64,000 nucleotides of DNA from Microglena sp. YARC. Its lineage: Eukaryota; Chlorophyta; Chlorophyceae; Chlamydomonadales; Chlamydomonadaceae. Positions 20,297 through 30,180 of this stretch are shown here, one piece after another. Numbering within the stretch: position 1 is the first letter of the stretch; each line of letters begins with the position of its first letter. Where the stretch lies: contig CM039467.1 of assembly GCA_022414725.1 (NCBI GenBank), positions 7,260,357 through 7,324,356 on the forward strand, written 5' to 3'. The notes beneath the pieces are model-generated. The model ran no database searches and was not told the origin of the DNA. It saw nothing but the letters and a program-made list of their open reading frames with translations. Position numbers and translations under genes: made by a program.

Positions 20297-21560
20297 CTGA
20301 ACCTGGGGGGGGTGGGGGGTGGGGGAGGGGGGTTAAACATTGCTGTGGTGGTGGTGGTGGTGGTGGTGGCTGCTATTGCTGCTCCTGCTGCTGACGGGAA
20401 GGGGGGGGGGGGGAGGCCTTGAACAGCTGTTGGGAATGAGAAATATTCTTGGGTGGCGCCAGATCCTGAACCTGGGGGGGGGGGGGGGGGGGGAGGGGGT
20501 TAAAACATTGCTACGGTGGTGGTGGTGGTGGTGGTGGCTGCTATTGCTGCTGCTGACGGGAGGGGGGGGGGGGAGGCCTTGAACAGCTGTTGGGAATGAG
20601 AAATATTCTTGGGTGGCGCCAGATCCTGAACCTGGGGGGGGGGGGGGGGGGAGGGGGGTTAAAACATTGCTACGGTGGTGGTGGTGGTGGCTGCTATTGC
20701 TGCTGCTGACGGGAGGGGGGGGTGGGAAGGCCTTGAACAGCTGTTGGGAATGAGAAATATTCTTGGGTGGCGCCAGGTCCTGGACATGGTGGGTGGGTGG
20801 GTGGGTGGGTGGGGGTTTAAACATTGCTGTGGTGGTGGTGGTGGTGGTGGTGGTGGTGGCTGCTATTGCTGCTCCTGCTGCTGACAGGGGGGGAGGGAGG
20901 AGGCCTTAAGCAGCTGTTGGGAATGAGAAATATTCTTGGGTGGCGCCAGATCCTGAACCTGGGGGAGGGAGGAGGGAGGGGGTTACAACATTGATATGGT
21001 GGTGGTGGTGTGGTGGTGGTGGTGGTGTGGTGGTGGTAAGGTTAGTATGGTGGTGGTGGTGTGGTGGTGGTGAGGTAGTATGGTGGTGGTGGTGGTGTGG
21101 TGGTGGTGAGGTAGAGTGGTGGTGGTGGTGTGGTGGTGGTGAGGTAGTATGGTGGTGGTGGTGGTGTGGTGGTAGTGAGGTAGTATGGTGGTGGTGGTGG
21201 TGTGGTGGTAGTGGTGGCCGTAGGGTAGTGGTGGTGGTGTGGTGGTGGTGAGGTAGTATGGTGGTGGTGGTGGTGGTGGTGGTGGTGGCCGTAGGGTAGT
21301 GGTGGTGGTGTGGTGGTGGTGAGGTAGTATGGTGGTGGTGGTGGTGTGGTGGTGGTGGTGGCCGTAGGGTAGTGGTGGTGGTGTGGTGGTGGTGGTGGTG
21401 GCTGCTATTGCTGCTCTTGCTGCTGACGAGGGGGAGGGAGGAGGCCTTAAGTAGCTGTTGGGATTGGGACATATTCTTGGGTGGCGCCAGATCCTGAACA
21501 TGGGGGGGAGGGAGGAGGGAGACGGGAACAACGTTGCTGTGGTGGTGGTGGTGGTGTGGT
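20297..21560 (-). repeat. Array of exon-start copies with GGT and poly-G tracts
   Basis: Five copies of the acceptor and first ~50 bases of the 20296 exon (ttcag, then DLAPPKNISHSQQLFKA) lie near 20420, 20575, 20730, 20900 and 21440. They are separated by poly-G runs up to about 20 bases and (GGTGGT)n. The stretch 20995-21400 is almost pure (GGT)n with gaggtagtat interruptions. Confidence 0.9.
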
Positions 21561-21759
21561 GGTGGTGTGGTGGTGGTGAGGTATTGGTGGCTTCTATCGC
21601 TGCTCTGATGTTGTGGTCGTTGTCGTGGTCTTGGTCGCTGTTGTTGTGTTTGCTAATACTACTGCTACTTCTACTATTGTTGCTAGTGCTGCTGCTGTTA
21701 GTTTTTGTTGCTGTTCAGTCCAAATCATTTAACCACTTGCATGCATGATCACATCCAAC

Positions 21760-22220
21760 CCCAAGTACCATGCACACAGTACGGAAGGTACAATCCATGC
21801 ACACAGAACTTAAGGTAAACCCCATGCACACAATACGGCCGGTACAACCCATGCACACAATACGGCTGGTACAACCCATGCACACAGAACAGAAAGTACA
21901 ACCCATGCACACAATACGGCCGGTACAACCCATGCACACAAAACGGCCGGTACAACCCATGCACACAATACGGCCGGTACAACCCATGCACACAAAACGG
22001 CCGGTACAACCCATGCACACAATACGGCCGGTACAACCCATGCACACAATACGGCCGGTACAACCCATGCACACAATACGGCCGGTACAACCCATGCACA
22101 CAATACGGCCGGTACAACCCATGCACACAATACGGTCGGTACAACACATGCACACAGAACAGAAAGTACAACCCAAGCACACAGTGCGGAAGGTACAAAC
22201 CATGCACACAGTAGTACAGT
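21760..22220 (+). repeat. 27-bp tandem repeat
   Basis: About 16 units of cccatgcacacaatacggcc ggtacaa. Period 27 opens frames on both strands (MHTIRPVQP). Not coding. Confidence 0.93.
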
Positions 22221-22224
22221 ACAC

Positions 22225-22768
22225 CCACCCACACTTACATGAAAGCTTGATTGTGACCCAGATCTCCTCCCAGCCCCACCCACCAACCCACACTCACATG
22301 AAAGCTCGATTGTGAATCAGATATCCTCCCAGCCCCACCCACCCACCCACACTCCGATCAAAGCTTGATTGGTGATGCAGGTCTCCTCCCAGCCCCACCC
22401 ACCAACCCACAGACACATCAAAGCTTGATTGTGACCCAGATATCCTCCCAGCCCCACCCACCAACCCGCACTCACATGAAAGCTCGATTGTGAATCAGAT
22501 CTCCTCCCAGCCCCACCCACCCACCCACACTCCGATCAAAGCTTGATTGTGATGCAGGTCTCCTCCCAGCCCCACCCACCAACCCACAGACACATCAAAG
22601 TTTGATTGTAACTCAGATATCCTCCCAGACCCACCCACCCACACTCCAATCAAGGCTTGATTGTGAATCAGATCTCCTCCCAGCCCCACCCACCAACCCA
22701 CACACACATCAGAGCTTGATTACGAATCAGATCTCCTCCCAGCCCTCCACACACCAACCCACACTCAC
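22225..22768 (-). repeat. Array of exon end plus donor (eight units)
   Basis: On the minus strand each ~65-bp unit carries gctgggaggagatctg, attcacaatcaagctt and a donor-like tcatgtaagtgtgggt or gtgagtgtgggt. They repeat the last ~35 bases of the 22769-22912 exon with its 5' splice site. At 22240 and 22450-22480 the copies retain GTAAGT or GTGAGT. Confidence 0.88.
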
Positions 22769-22912
22769 ATCAAAACTTGATTGTGATGCAGATCTCCTTC
22801 CAGCTCTGACACGAGACTCCTTGATCAGACCCTTGTGCCTGCCGCCCCGGACCTTGCCTTCCCAGCTCTGGGTCCCCAGTCCCCCAATTGAGCTGTTCAT
22901 CTCACTGAAGGA
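22769..22912 (-). CDS. Unknown serine-rich gene, internal exon
   Basis: The 144-base exon, phase 0/0, has acceptor ctgctacag and donor GTGAGT. It encodes 48 residues: SFSEMNSSIGGLGTQSW, EGKVRGGRHKGLIKESR, VRAGRRSASQSSFD. The basic-serine tail RAGRRSAS resembles a kinase substrate segment. Strong consensus splice sites and eight downstream copies of its 3' edge support it. Confidence 0.68.
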
Positions 22913-23300
22913 CTGTAGCAGGAGGGGTGCAGGGGGTGAGGGTTTGATGGGTGTTTTAATCAGGTTACAAGCTTGTTGTATGCAGGTTATTAGCAGGTTA
23001 CAAGCATGTTATTAGCACGGTATGGGGTTGACGGGTGTTAGAAGGGGTGGAGGGGGGGTGAGGGGTTGATGGGTGTTTTAATCAGGTTACAAGCTTGTTG
23101 TATGCAGGTTATTAGCAGGTTACAAGCATGCTAATAGCACGGTGTGGGGTTGATGCGTGTTAGGAGGGGTGGAGGGGTGTCTGGAAAGGTTAAGGGGGGT
23201 TAACAGGGGTTGGGGGGTGTTTAAAGGCGTGGAGGGGTGTAAGGGGTTGATGAGTGTTAGTTGTGCCAAGACTGCGTGGGTGTTTAGATGTGATGCTAAC
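22913..23300 (-). other. Intron with ~130-bp direct duplication
   Basis: tgggtgttttaatcaggtta, caagcttgttgtatgcaggt, tattagcaggttacaagcat occurs at 22945-23010 and again at 23070-23135 in a G-rich ggaggggtg background. No exon was seen. Confidence 0.7.
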
Positions 23301-23366
23301 TAACATGCAGCCACGAGGGAAAGAGTAGATCCCGACTGCGGAGGTCCCATAGACAGGAAAGCTGAT
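23301..23366 (-). CDS. Unknown serine-rich gene, probable exon 2
   Basis: After acceptor cccctccag the frame continues from exon 1 as ISFPVYGTSAVGIYSFPRG. The downstream edge is uncertain: GTTAGT at 23304 would end it in phase 2, GTTAGC at 23300 in phase 0. The next recognised exon needs phase 0, so the second or a missing exon is implied. Confidence 0.5.
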
Positions 23367-23717
23367 CTGGAGGGGCTGATGGGTGTTTGGAGGGTGGAGG
23401 GGCCCATGGAGGGTAAGGAAAGGTTGAGGGGTGGAGGGGTGTGGGGGGGTGATGGGTGTTAGGAGGGGTGGAGGGGTGTTAGGAGGGGTGGAGGGGTGTT
23501 TGGAGCCTGTATGTGCCTCTGGGGGGAAGGAGCAGGCCAGGCCAGGACGTGGGAAGCCAAGCCAAGCCAGGTCAGCATATGAGAAGCTAAGCCAATCAGC
23601 CCTAGCACAATGCTGTTACCACCTTGCACCCATGCACACCCACGAACATTCAGGACAGATGACAAATAGGGGGGCCAGTACAATATCGACAACTCTGCAC
23701 TTAGAACACAGACTCAC

Positions 23718-24053
23718 TGGGCTGCAGTAGTCAGAGAATCCATCCATCTGCCCTGTTGTCTCTTCGTCTACCGGAAGAGGACATGAGTGGTTAAATGTGT
23801 TGCGGAAGTCGATGTGCCCACTAAAGAGGCGTCCAATCCTGACAGCCTCGGCATCATCATACAGAAATGCGTTCTTGGCGGATTCCTTGGACTCCCGTGT
23901 TCGAGAGAGAAGGTTCTCCATGGATATAGGCGAATGTGGGGAGTTCAAAAGCAAGTCCTCTGAGTTGTCTCCCATCCGTTCAGGGCAGGCTAGAGAGCTC
24001 CTGCTCATGGCCTGTCCAGCAGACCGAGACTCAGAAAGCGTGTAGTTTGCCAT
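23718..24053 (-). CDS. Unknown serine-rich gene, first coding exon
   Basis: ATG at 24053 (cgacactgcaacATGGC) opens 112 codons ending at donor GTGAGT after FSDYCSP (phase 0). The sequence includes MANYTLSESRSAGQAMSRSS, NSEDLLLNSPHSPISMENLL, KNAFLYDDAEAVRIGRLFSG and CPLPVDEETTGQMDG. It is soluble, acidic/serine-rich and has no signal peptide. I do not recognise it. Exons at 23301, 22769, 20066 and perhaps 17971 follow on the same strand. The start is chosen because it is the first ATG after stops and has good composition. Confidence 0.7.
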
Positions 24054-24098
24054 GTTGCAGTGTCGAAGTTGGGGTAGGGGGCCTGGGGAGAGGGGAGA

Positions 24099-24100
<2 letters not shown>

Positions 24101-24131
<31 letters not shown>

Positions 24132-24202
24132 AGAGGGTGTGTGTGTTAGATCAGTTAGAGTTTCAAGCTCAAAGTATAGATGAGCGGACGTGGCGTAGGC
24201 TT

Positions 24203-24242
<40 letters not shown>

Positions 24243-24245
24243 AGG
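24101..24245 (+). repeat. Poly-G (30 G) and (GT)n upstream of the serine-rich gene
   Basis: A 30-base G run at 24101-24130 is followed by (GT)n at about 24207-24240, within 200 bases of the 24053 start codon. Confidence 0.9.
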
Positions 24246-26190
24246 TGGGGTGTGTGTGGTGGTGGTGTGGTGGTGGTGGGGGGGGCATAGGAGAGGGGAG
24301 GTTCATTATCACCAGTTCTTGGAGATCTAAGAGGGTTTCAGAGGATCTGAGAAGATATTACGTCAAGAGGACCTGCGTGGCTTCCAGGCCGTGGTCAGAT
24401 GATTATTATCCCGCATGGCTATTCTGAAGATGAATAGCCTATTCTAAGGCAACATTGCGGAGGTGGAGGATCCCGTCTGGCAGGTCTGTTGAAGCTCGCA
24501 GAAGCGTGAAAGAACGCGAATACTGCATCGAAACGACTGGAAACTGGATTCCTCATCTAGCGGCAAGAAGCAGGAAACTCGCTAAATCAAGGGGCTGGAT
24601 ACACGGTCGGGTGCACCCGTGGGTGCCTGTGGATCTGTTGGTAACCGCATTAGACCAGAGATGCTATCGCGCTCGATTCCTTACGGCTAGTTGGTACGGT
24701 TCACAATATTCCGAGAGAAGAGGCTTCCAGAAGAACCGAAGAGGACCACACCTTTGGTGACAGCCGTCTTCTGCTAGTTTCTTGTTGCCTATTGGCTCGG
24801 GGCAGCTGAGTTGGTAGGATCTAAGTCGCAATCAGATAATGCAGTCTAATCCGCTTCGTATGCTCCCTGTTTCCCATAGGGTATCGCACGGGGGGGGGGG
24901 GGGGGGGGGGGCTGAATTGGAAGACGGTGAGCAGCCCAGAGTTGGCTGAAAATCGATGAATTGATAAAATCTAACAAGGCACTATGAAGCGCTGAGAATA
25001 TATGCAGGTGGAGAAGGAAGCACGGGAAGGATTCCAAACCTCGTGCGCCATTCGGCTCACGTGGGCAGTGCGACCAAAATGTCAATGGCCGGTGCTCGGG
25101 CCGGTCCAAGAAAATGCTGTATCAGAGAAACTAGCATGATTGCGATTGTGAAAGTTATATTTTCATGCTGCCTTACTGAACTTGAAGCGTGCCGTCAGGT
25201 CGATGGAGTCAAGGGAGACTTCTGGACGTTGCAAACAGAAATGCTGCAACAGCTGAGCTCTGAGTGCATGACATGTAGGGGACGAAAAAGATGGACGCAG
25301 AGCGCGAGGGAGGCAAGAGGGAGGACAAATCGCATGTCAGGCCGCTTCAATTAGTCGCACCTGTTCGCCATGGCTAATCCCAACGCATCGTCGAAAATAC
25401 TTCCCTCAAGCCACGCGATACTGCTTCTATGCTTCTGAAGTCTTAGCCAGATACACATCATTATCATTCCGAGGCACAGCGCACCTTGTTCCACTCTGTT
25501 AAGCTCTCGACTAGCAAGATAATGCGCTCGAACGTCGGCAGGCGGGAGAGAAGTGTTGCTCCAACGATCCAGTTAGAACAGCGATAGACACAAGCGAGCG
25601 ATCCTAGTACACAGGAAAAAACTGAAAAGATGAGCACGCGCTGAAGCGTGACGGTATCTGAGCTCGAAACGAAACAGAGCACAATACAGAGCAGAGCAGT
25701 GGTGTGTCATGAAGACTGGGGATTGTCTGCTTTATCTGATGCCAGCCTGTACACCCTAATGCCACCCTGTACAGTGGCACTCCTTCCCGTCGAGTACGGG
25801 AGAGAGTGTACTCTTTGTAGTGAGAAACCACTCAACACCTCTCGATCCGTTTTGTGTACGTGGGCGTGGGCGTGGGCTAGCCCAACCTTCGATTCCTTGA
25901 AATATCAAGAATTCAACACGAGGTGTAGTCTTTGATCCGGTCAGTATGGTCGTAGTACTGCTAATCTGTTTACCTCTTTTCAATACGGTATACTTTCTGT
26001 GGGTAGACTTCGTTTTTTTACATGGGAATTTTCGCCTCAAAGGGTGGGTTTCTCTATCCTGGCCCTAAACTCTACATTTAAATGGAAACCACCTCGGAGG
26101 CTCGGACACCACAGCATTTACTTGGATTCCACAGCTATTGGCGGAAAGGATACAGACAGTCAGACCTACACTATGCACATTGGGGAGTTT
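24246..26190. other. Mostly single-copy region, no gene recognised
   Basis: It contains an open frame on plus at 24455-24760 (101 codons, GNWIPHLAARSRKLAKS) without recognisable domain or splice support, a poly-G run at 24891-24910, a family C copy at 25158-25235, and gaattggaagacggtgagca, a fragment also seen near 14460 and 43150. It may hold the upstream region of the 24053 gene. Confidence 0.5.
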
Positions 26191-26196
26191 CCTACT

Positions 26197-26397
26197 TAGC
26201 TTTTTCTTTTCAGTTATTGACAGCAGCTTCTAGGCAGCTCCCTCAGCCAGCCATTGGGCCAAGCCCCAAGGTGTCAGCAGTACAGGAAAGCTGGTTGTGT
26301 CAGTTTCAAAATGCATGAGGTTGCATCAAGTTTGGCTGCCTAGCCAGTCAGGGGAGCTGCCTAGAGGCTGCTGCTAGTAGCTGAGAAAGAAAAACTA
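26197..26397. mobile_element. Foldback MITE family A, best full copy
   Basis: The left arm tagctttttcttttcag, agcagcttctaggcagctcc, ctcagccagcc is mirrored by the right arm agtcaggggagctgcctaga, ggctgctgctagtagctgag, aaagaaaaacta. Arms are ~55 bases with mismatches. The loop holds gccaagccccaagg and gtcagtttcaaaatgca. It is non-coding, about 200 bp, and one of about nine copies in the window. Confidence 0.85.
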
Positions 26398-26467
26398 TGT
26401 TACCCTTCATGCAGCCAAATTCATAAAGATGATCAGGACCTGACTTATACTATTGTTTAGCTCTAAT

Positions 26468-26695
26468 TGTTATTGACTGATTTATATATCAGTCTCTGAG
26501 TCGGCATAATGCACACCGGTACCTTTCCCTCCTGGTACCGCGTTGCCTGCCGCCAGGCCACAGGCTAGCTGTGGCCTGCACGTGACTGCAGTACCCTGCA
26601 GTACACATCTCTATTCTATATGATTGTGCCTGTTGCGCTTAATAGCATCTTCTCCTCTATCGAGCCTATGCTGTTGTAACAATCTTACATTAACA
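26468..26695 (+). repeat. 5' LTR
   Basis: The LTR runs TGTTATTGACTG ... CTTACATTAACA. It contains ccggtacctttccctcctggtaccg-like and gcaggccacag/ctgtggcctgc hairpins. It differs from the 3' LTR by five transitions. Confidence 0.95.
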
Positions 26696-26708
26696 GGTTA
26701 TGTGCGCC
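26696..26708 (+). promoter_or_regulatory. Primer binding site, half-tRNA-Met type
   Basis: GGTTATGTGCGCC directly follows the 5' LTR. Its complement GGCGCACATAACC contains a CAT anticodon followed by AACC. Drosophila copia has a similarly placed site for a tRNA-Met fragment cut in the anticodon loop. The exact tRNA cannot be checked here. Confidence 0.6.
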
Positions 26709-27202
26709 ATCTTTAGACGCTAACGAAGAACAGCCGCTGATTTCCGCGTTCGGAATCAGTTCCCCTCTGACTAGTCGAAGGCCCGAGTTTTAACTAAGCA
26801 CCTGGACTCCCTGTGCGGATCCTACTTCCCGCTGCACCGCCTGCCGCTTCCTACCAAGAATCCTTGGATCTGCCACTGCGTCCTACGACTGGAGCAAGCA
26901 AGAGCGACCACAAGTCACCGAAATCTATGAAGTCAGTATAGGACGACGCCCTCACCGAGACCCACACAGTGCTGTATTGATCTCAGACGAGCAATTTGTC
27001 TACGACCCCAGCTTAAGAGAAGCTCCTGTCGCCGAATATTGCCGCTTGGCAAAGTTCAACCCCCGGTAATCCGCTGGATCCCTTTGGATCGCCGATTCCC
27101 GCACACACTCCATCCCCCCCTTCCCCTGCCCCGCCCTCTTAACTCCCCCTGTCCCAACACTCCGACCTACAACGCCAAGACTCCTACACAGAAGACCTCA
27201 CC

Positions 27203-28258
27203 ATGCAACCTCCCCGTATATTCACTGGTAACAACCTCTACACCTGGCGCATCGCCAGGCCGCATATACTCCTCGCCCTCAAGTCCGATAGGGACACCAT
27301 TGCCATCGCTTTCGACTGCCAACAGGCGGTGGTCCCTGGCGAGCCTGTTGACTCTGATGGCTACCCTGCTGATGACATTACTTACCCTGTTGTTGCGGGT
27401 GCTGACCCAGCTGTTCCGGCTCGTGGTGTCCCCACCAGGATTTCCACCTGGAAGAACAACAAAGCCTTCAAGATAATCATAGATCATGTGTCAGACGCAA
27501 TCCAGCAGGCCATTCATGCTAACACAGATATGGCCACTAGAGCCTTCAGGTTTCTGGACTCCCTATACTCTGAGGAAGGCAGCAGGCTAGAGCACACCAC
27601 CTTGACTGCCCTACTGGGAATACGTATGACTTCCACTGAATCCCTGCAGACATACCTCTCTAGGGCAGCTGATATGTACTCCCAGATTCCCAAGATCCAA
27701 GGTACCCACACCGTTTCTACCAGCACCTTTCTCCACCTTATTGTCAAGGGACTGAACTCCCGCCCTGAGTATGATGGGTATATCAATCAATTCCACCCCA
27801 CACCAATCACCACTTTTGCTGTGCTCCAAAGTGCCATCTTCAACTGGTGCTTAGTGAAGCAAGTTGACCCTGCACCATCCCCTGAAGAGGCTGAAATGGC
27901 AGCTGCAGCATACAGAGCCAGGAAGCCATTCAACAGCAGGCACCTCCCTTTCAGAGACAGGACTATCAACTACAAGAAAATGACCTGCTGGAACTGTGGA
28001 GGAATAGGCCATAGCTCCAGAGACTGCACCAGTGACGACACTGACCTGGCCTTCAAGCCAGCTGACTCAGATGAAGCTGACCACGGATCTAAGTCACCTC
28101 CCAAGCAGAGATCAGGAGATGACAAGGACTCTGACGATAAGAAGACTCCCAAGAAGACAAGTGACAGGAGGCAACGTCCCAGGAGATACCAAAGCAGGGG
28201 ACGCCATGCCCACGTTGCTGATGGTGATGAGTCCACGCACCTCAACCTCCAACTCTGA
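27203..28258 (+). CDS. gag: Copia-type Gag polyprotein
   Basis: The 351-codon frame encodes a Gag with the UBN2/copia Gag layout: N-terminal FTGNNLYTWRIARPHIL, a middle LQTYLSRAADMYSQIP and FLHLIVKGLNSRPEYDGYI, and a CCHC zinc knuckle CWNCGGIGHSSRDC at residues 262-275 (C-x2-C-x4-H-x4-C). The C-terminus is highly charged with lysine and arginine, as in nucleic-acid-binding tails. Gag would form the virus-like particle and package RNA. The frame ends at TGA 28256, where frame +1 continues with sequence that looks coding. Confidence 0.88.
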   Translation: MQPPRIFTGNNLYTWRIARPHILLALKSDRDTIAIAFDCQQAVVPGEPVDSDGYPADDITYPVVAGADPAVPARGVPTRISTWKNNKAFKIIIDHVSDAIQQAIHANTDMATRAFRFLDSLYSEEGSRLEHTTLTALLGIRMTSTESLQTYLSRAADMYSQIPKIQGTHTVSTSTFLHLIVKGLNSRPEYDGYINQFHPTPITTFAVLQSAIFNWCLVKQVDPAPSPEEAEMAAAAYRARKPFNSRHLPFRDRTINYKKMTCWNCGGIGHSSRDCTSDDTDLAFKPADSDEADHGSKSPPKQRSGDDKDSDDKKTPKKTSDRRQRPRRYQSRGRHAHVADGDESTHLNLQL

Positions 28259-29435
28259 CAGTGAGGGTGAAGAGCACAACTTCCTGTCCCTGGCACTGGA
28301 TGAAGACAACCTCCAGCCCATGAGATTTGCTACACCAACCAGAGGCAAGTCTGTTTCATTTTCCTTGCCACCTGACCCCCTGGCTGATACAGCATTCTTT
28401 GGACAAATAAGTGCTGATGATGAATGCACTATAGAAGATGATGGAGAAGTTTTCCAGGCAGCACTGCAGACAGAATGGATCATAGATACTGCAGCACACT
28501 CTCATGCAACTAGTAACATCTCCTATCTGCATGACATTCAGGACCTTCCACAGCCTATTAGGCTGCTGCTGGCAGATCAAGACTCTCCACCTATCTTCTG
28601 CAAGCAGATAGGGAAGGCCAAGATCCAGGGCCATGGCAGGACTCTGATCATCCTGAACAATGTACTCCTTGCTGACTGCAACATGCCCAACATCATTAGC
28701 ATTAATGCAGCCACCAGCCTGTGTCCAGATCTCCAAGTACACCTGTCCAAGGCCCAAGCCATCCTCTCCATCCCAAGACCATCTGGTATCAAACTGCTCC
28801 TCTCATGCCCCAAAAGGCATGGACTCTACCTCACCCAAACTCACCCAGTCACTACCAGTAATCCCCCTATCCCTGTGGGTCCTCCCATTGCCTACGTCAT
28901 GATGGTTACCAAGACTCCATCAACTCACACTGGCTCTGAGACAGGGCAGTACCCACCCACTCATGAGACCTCCCCCAGTAGAGCTGATCAAGACTGCCAG
29001 GATCCCCCCTCTACTTCTGCTCCATCTGCACCCCACACTGATTTTGAGATAGGGCAGCACCCACCCACTCATGTGGAGGCAGACCAAGACCTCCAGGATC
29101 CTCCCTCTACCTCTGCAACATCTGCACCCCACACTGACTTTGAGATAGGGCAGTACCCACCCACTCATGTGGAGGCAGACCAAGACCTCCAGGACCATCC
29201 CCCTCCTTTCTGCCAGTACCATTCCCCTTCCACTGCAGGCAACTTTGAAGAATCTGTTAGTGGTACTGACAGTGATGACATGCCAGAGCTCATCCATCAG
29301 GAGGTTCACAAACAGCAGGATGACCCTGGACTAGGAGTAGATGACCCTCCAGACACCACTCCATCTCTTCCACAACAGCTGGACAACCTAACCCTACAAT
29401 CAACAAGCCAGAGCAGAGATGGAACTCCTCAGTGA
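28200..29435 (+). CDS. Protease-like second frame of the copia element
   Basis: The frame is open from at least 28032, but composition suggests real coding from about 28240 (SDSEGEEHNFLSLALDED). At 28473 the motif EWIIDTAAHSHATSN resembles the copia protease core W-x-x-D-S-G-A-x-x-H, with Asp at 28485. The Gly of D-S/T-G is replaced by Ala (DTA). Later text IRLLLADQDSPP and ILNNVLLADCNMPNIISI matches the flap/second half seen in copia proteases. A threefold repeat with FEIGQYPPTHVEADQDLQD follows at 28930-29200. It ends at TGA 29433. It lacks integrase entirely. Confidence 0.7.
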   Translation, partial: DAMPTLLMVMSPRTSTSNSDSEGEEHNFLSLALDEDNLQPMRFATPTRGKSVSFSLPPDPLADTAFFGQISADDECTIEDDGEVFQAALQTEWIIDTAAHSHATSNISYLHDIQDLPQPIRLLLADQDSPPIFCKQIGKAKIQGHGRTLIILNNVLLADCNMPNIISINAATSLCPDLQVHLSKAQAILSIPRPSGIKLLLSCPKRHGLYLTQTHPVTTSNPPIPVGPPIAYVMMVTKTPSTHTGSETGQYPPTHETSPSRADQDCQDPPSTSAPSAPHTDFEIGQHPPTHVEADQDLQDPPSTSATSAPHTDFEIGQYPPTHVEADQDLQDHPPPFCQYHSPSTAGNFEESVSGTDSDDMPELIHQEVHKQQDDPGLGVDDPPDTTPSLPQQLDNLTLQSTSQSRDGTPQ

Positions 29436-30180
29436 TCAGATCAGGACCAACTATGAAGAATATGATGGACCCATAGATGGGGACGGACCACTCAAGCCAT
29501 CTGATCTGGACACAGCAACTACCTGGGACCAATGGATACTGAACAGCAGGTCACCAGACATTGGACTACCACTGGGAGAAGTCAACCAGAATGTCAACCA
29601 CATCCACTTCTACAACAACTCCAGGCTTAGCCTCACAAGATTTGGATGCACCTTACACCACCTGAACAGCAGGCCTGCTTCACCAGCTTTCAACATCAAG
29701 CCAAGGCCTCCACTACCCCAACTCATCACAGCCTTCACCAGCAGGTTCCCTACCCTGCTGACTTCTGAAAAGGAACAGTTCCCACACAGGTCAATGCACA
29801 AGGTGCCATCTGATGCCTATAGCCCCATCATCAAGCACAATAGCAGGCTCCAGCAAATGGTGCAAGCCTACCCCACTGTTTCCACCACAGCCAGACCCAC
29901 TCTACAGTGGGCCATTTGCCTTCAAGCTGCCATGATCAATGCACATGCTCACACACTCTCATTCAGACCAAAGATGATCATGGACCCCAAGAGCTGTGCC
30001 CATCCTGGAGGAAAAGTGCTGCGTGTCAACCACCTCAGCATGAACTGGAGCCCCATGGACTTCACCTTTATCAACATCCTTACCCCCCCCAGCCTGGCCC
30101 CCAAGTCATTTGACCAGTTCTTTGCCCAGATCTGCCAGCAGCTTGATCTTGATGGCTTCCCCAGCAAGCCAGGCACTTAA
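29392..30180 (+). CDS. Third frame of the copia element, unknown function
   Basis: This frame is open after TAA 29389-29391, with its first ATG at 29419. It encodes 253 residues to TAA at 30178. Samples: LNSRSPDIGLPLGEVNQ, LSLTRFGCTLHHLNSRP, ALQWAI-like LQWAICLQAAMINAHA, MNWSPMDFTFINILTPP, FDQFFAQICQQLDLDG. There is no RT, integrase or envelope-like feature and no membrane segment. It lies where copia pol should be, so it may be a captured or replaced sequence. Its 44-base overlap with the second frame ends at that frame's TGA. Confidence 0.65.
   Translation, partial: PYNQQARAEMELLSDQIRTNYEEYDGPIDGDGPLKPSDLDTATTWDQWILNSRSPDIGLPLGEVNQNVNHIHFYNNSRLSLTRFGCTLHHLNSRPASPAFNIKPRPPLPQLITAFTSRFPTLLTSEKEQFPHRSMHKVPSDAYSPIIKHNSRLQQMVQAYPTVSTTARPTLQWAICLQAAMINAHAHTLSFRPKMIMDPKSCAHPGGKVLRVNHLSMNWSPMDFTFINILTPPSLAPKSFDQFFAQICQQLDLDGFPSKPGT

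Noticed and set aside
21715..22315. Nine-residue repeat proteins (192 and 181 codons)
   Set aside because: 27-bp repeat open in several frames on both strands; no splice or composition support.
24455..24760. 101-codon plus-strand frame
   Set aside because: No recognisable motif, no splice support; length is not remarkable in GC-balanced sequence.
25043..25354. 103-codon plus-strand frame
   Set aside because: It crosses dispersed repeat family C.
27039..27476. 145-codon frame overlapping gag
   Set aside because: Shadow of the gag frame; proline-rich and without motifs.
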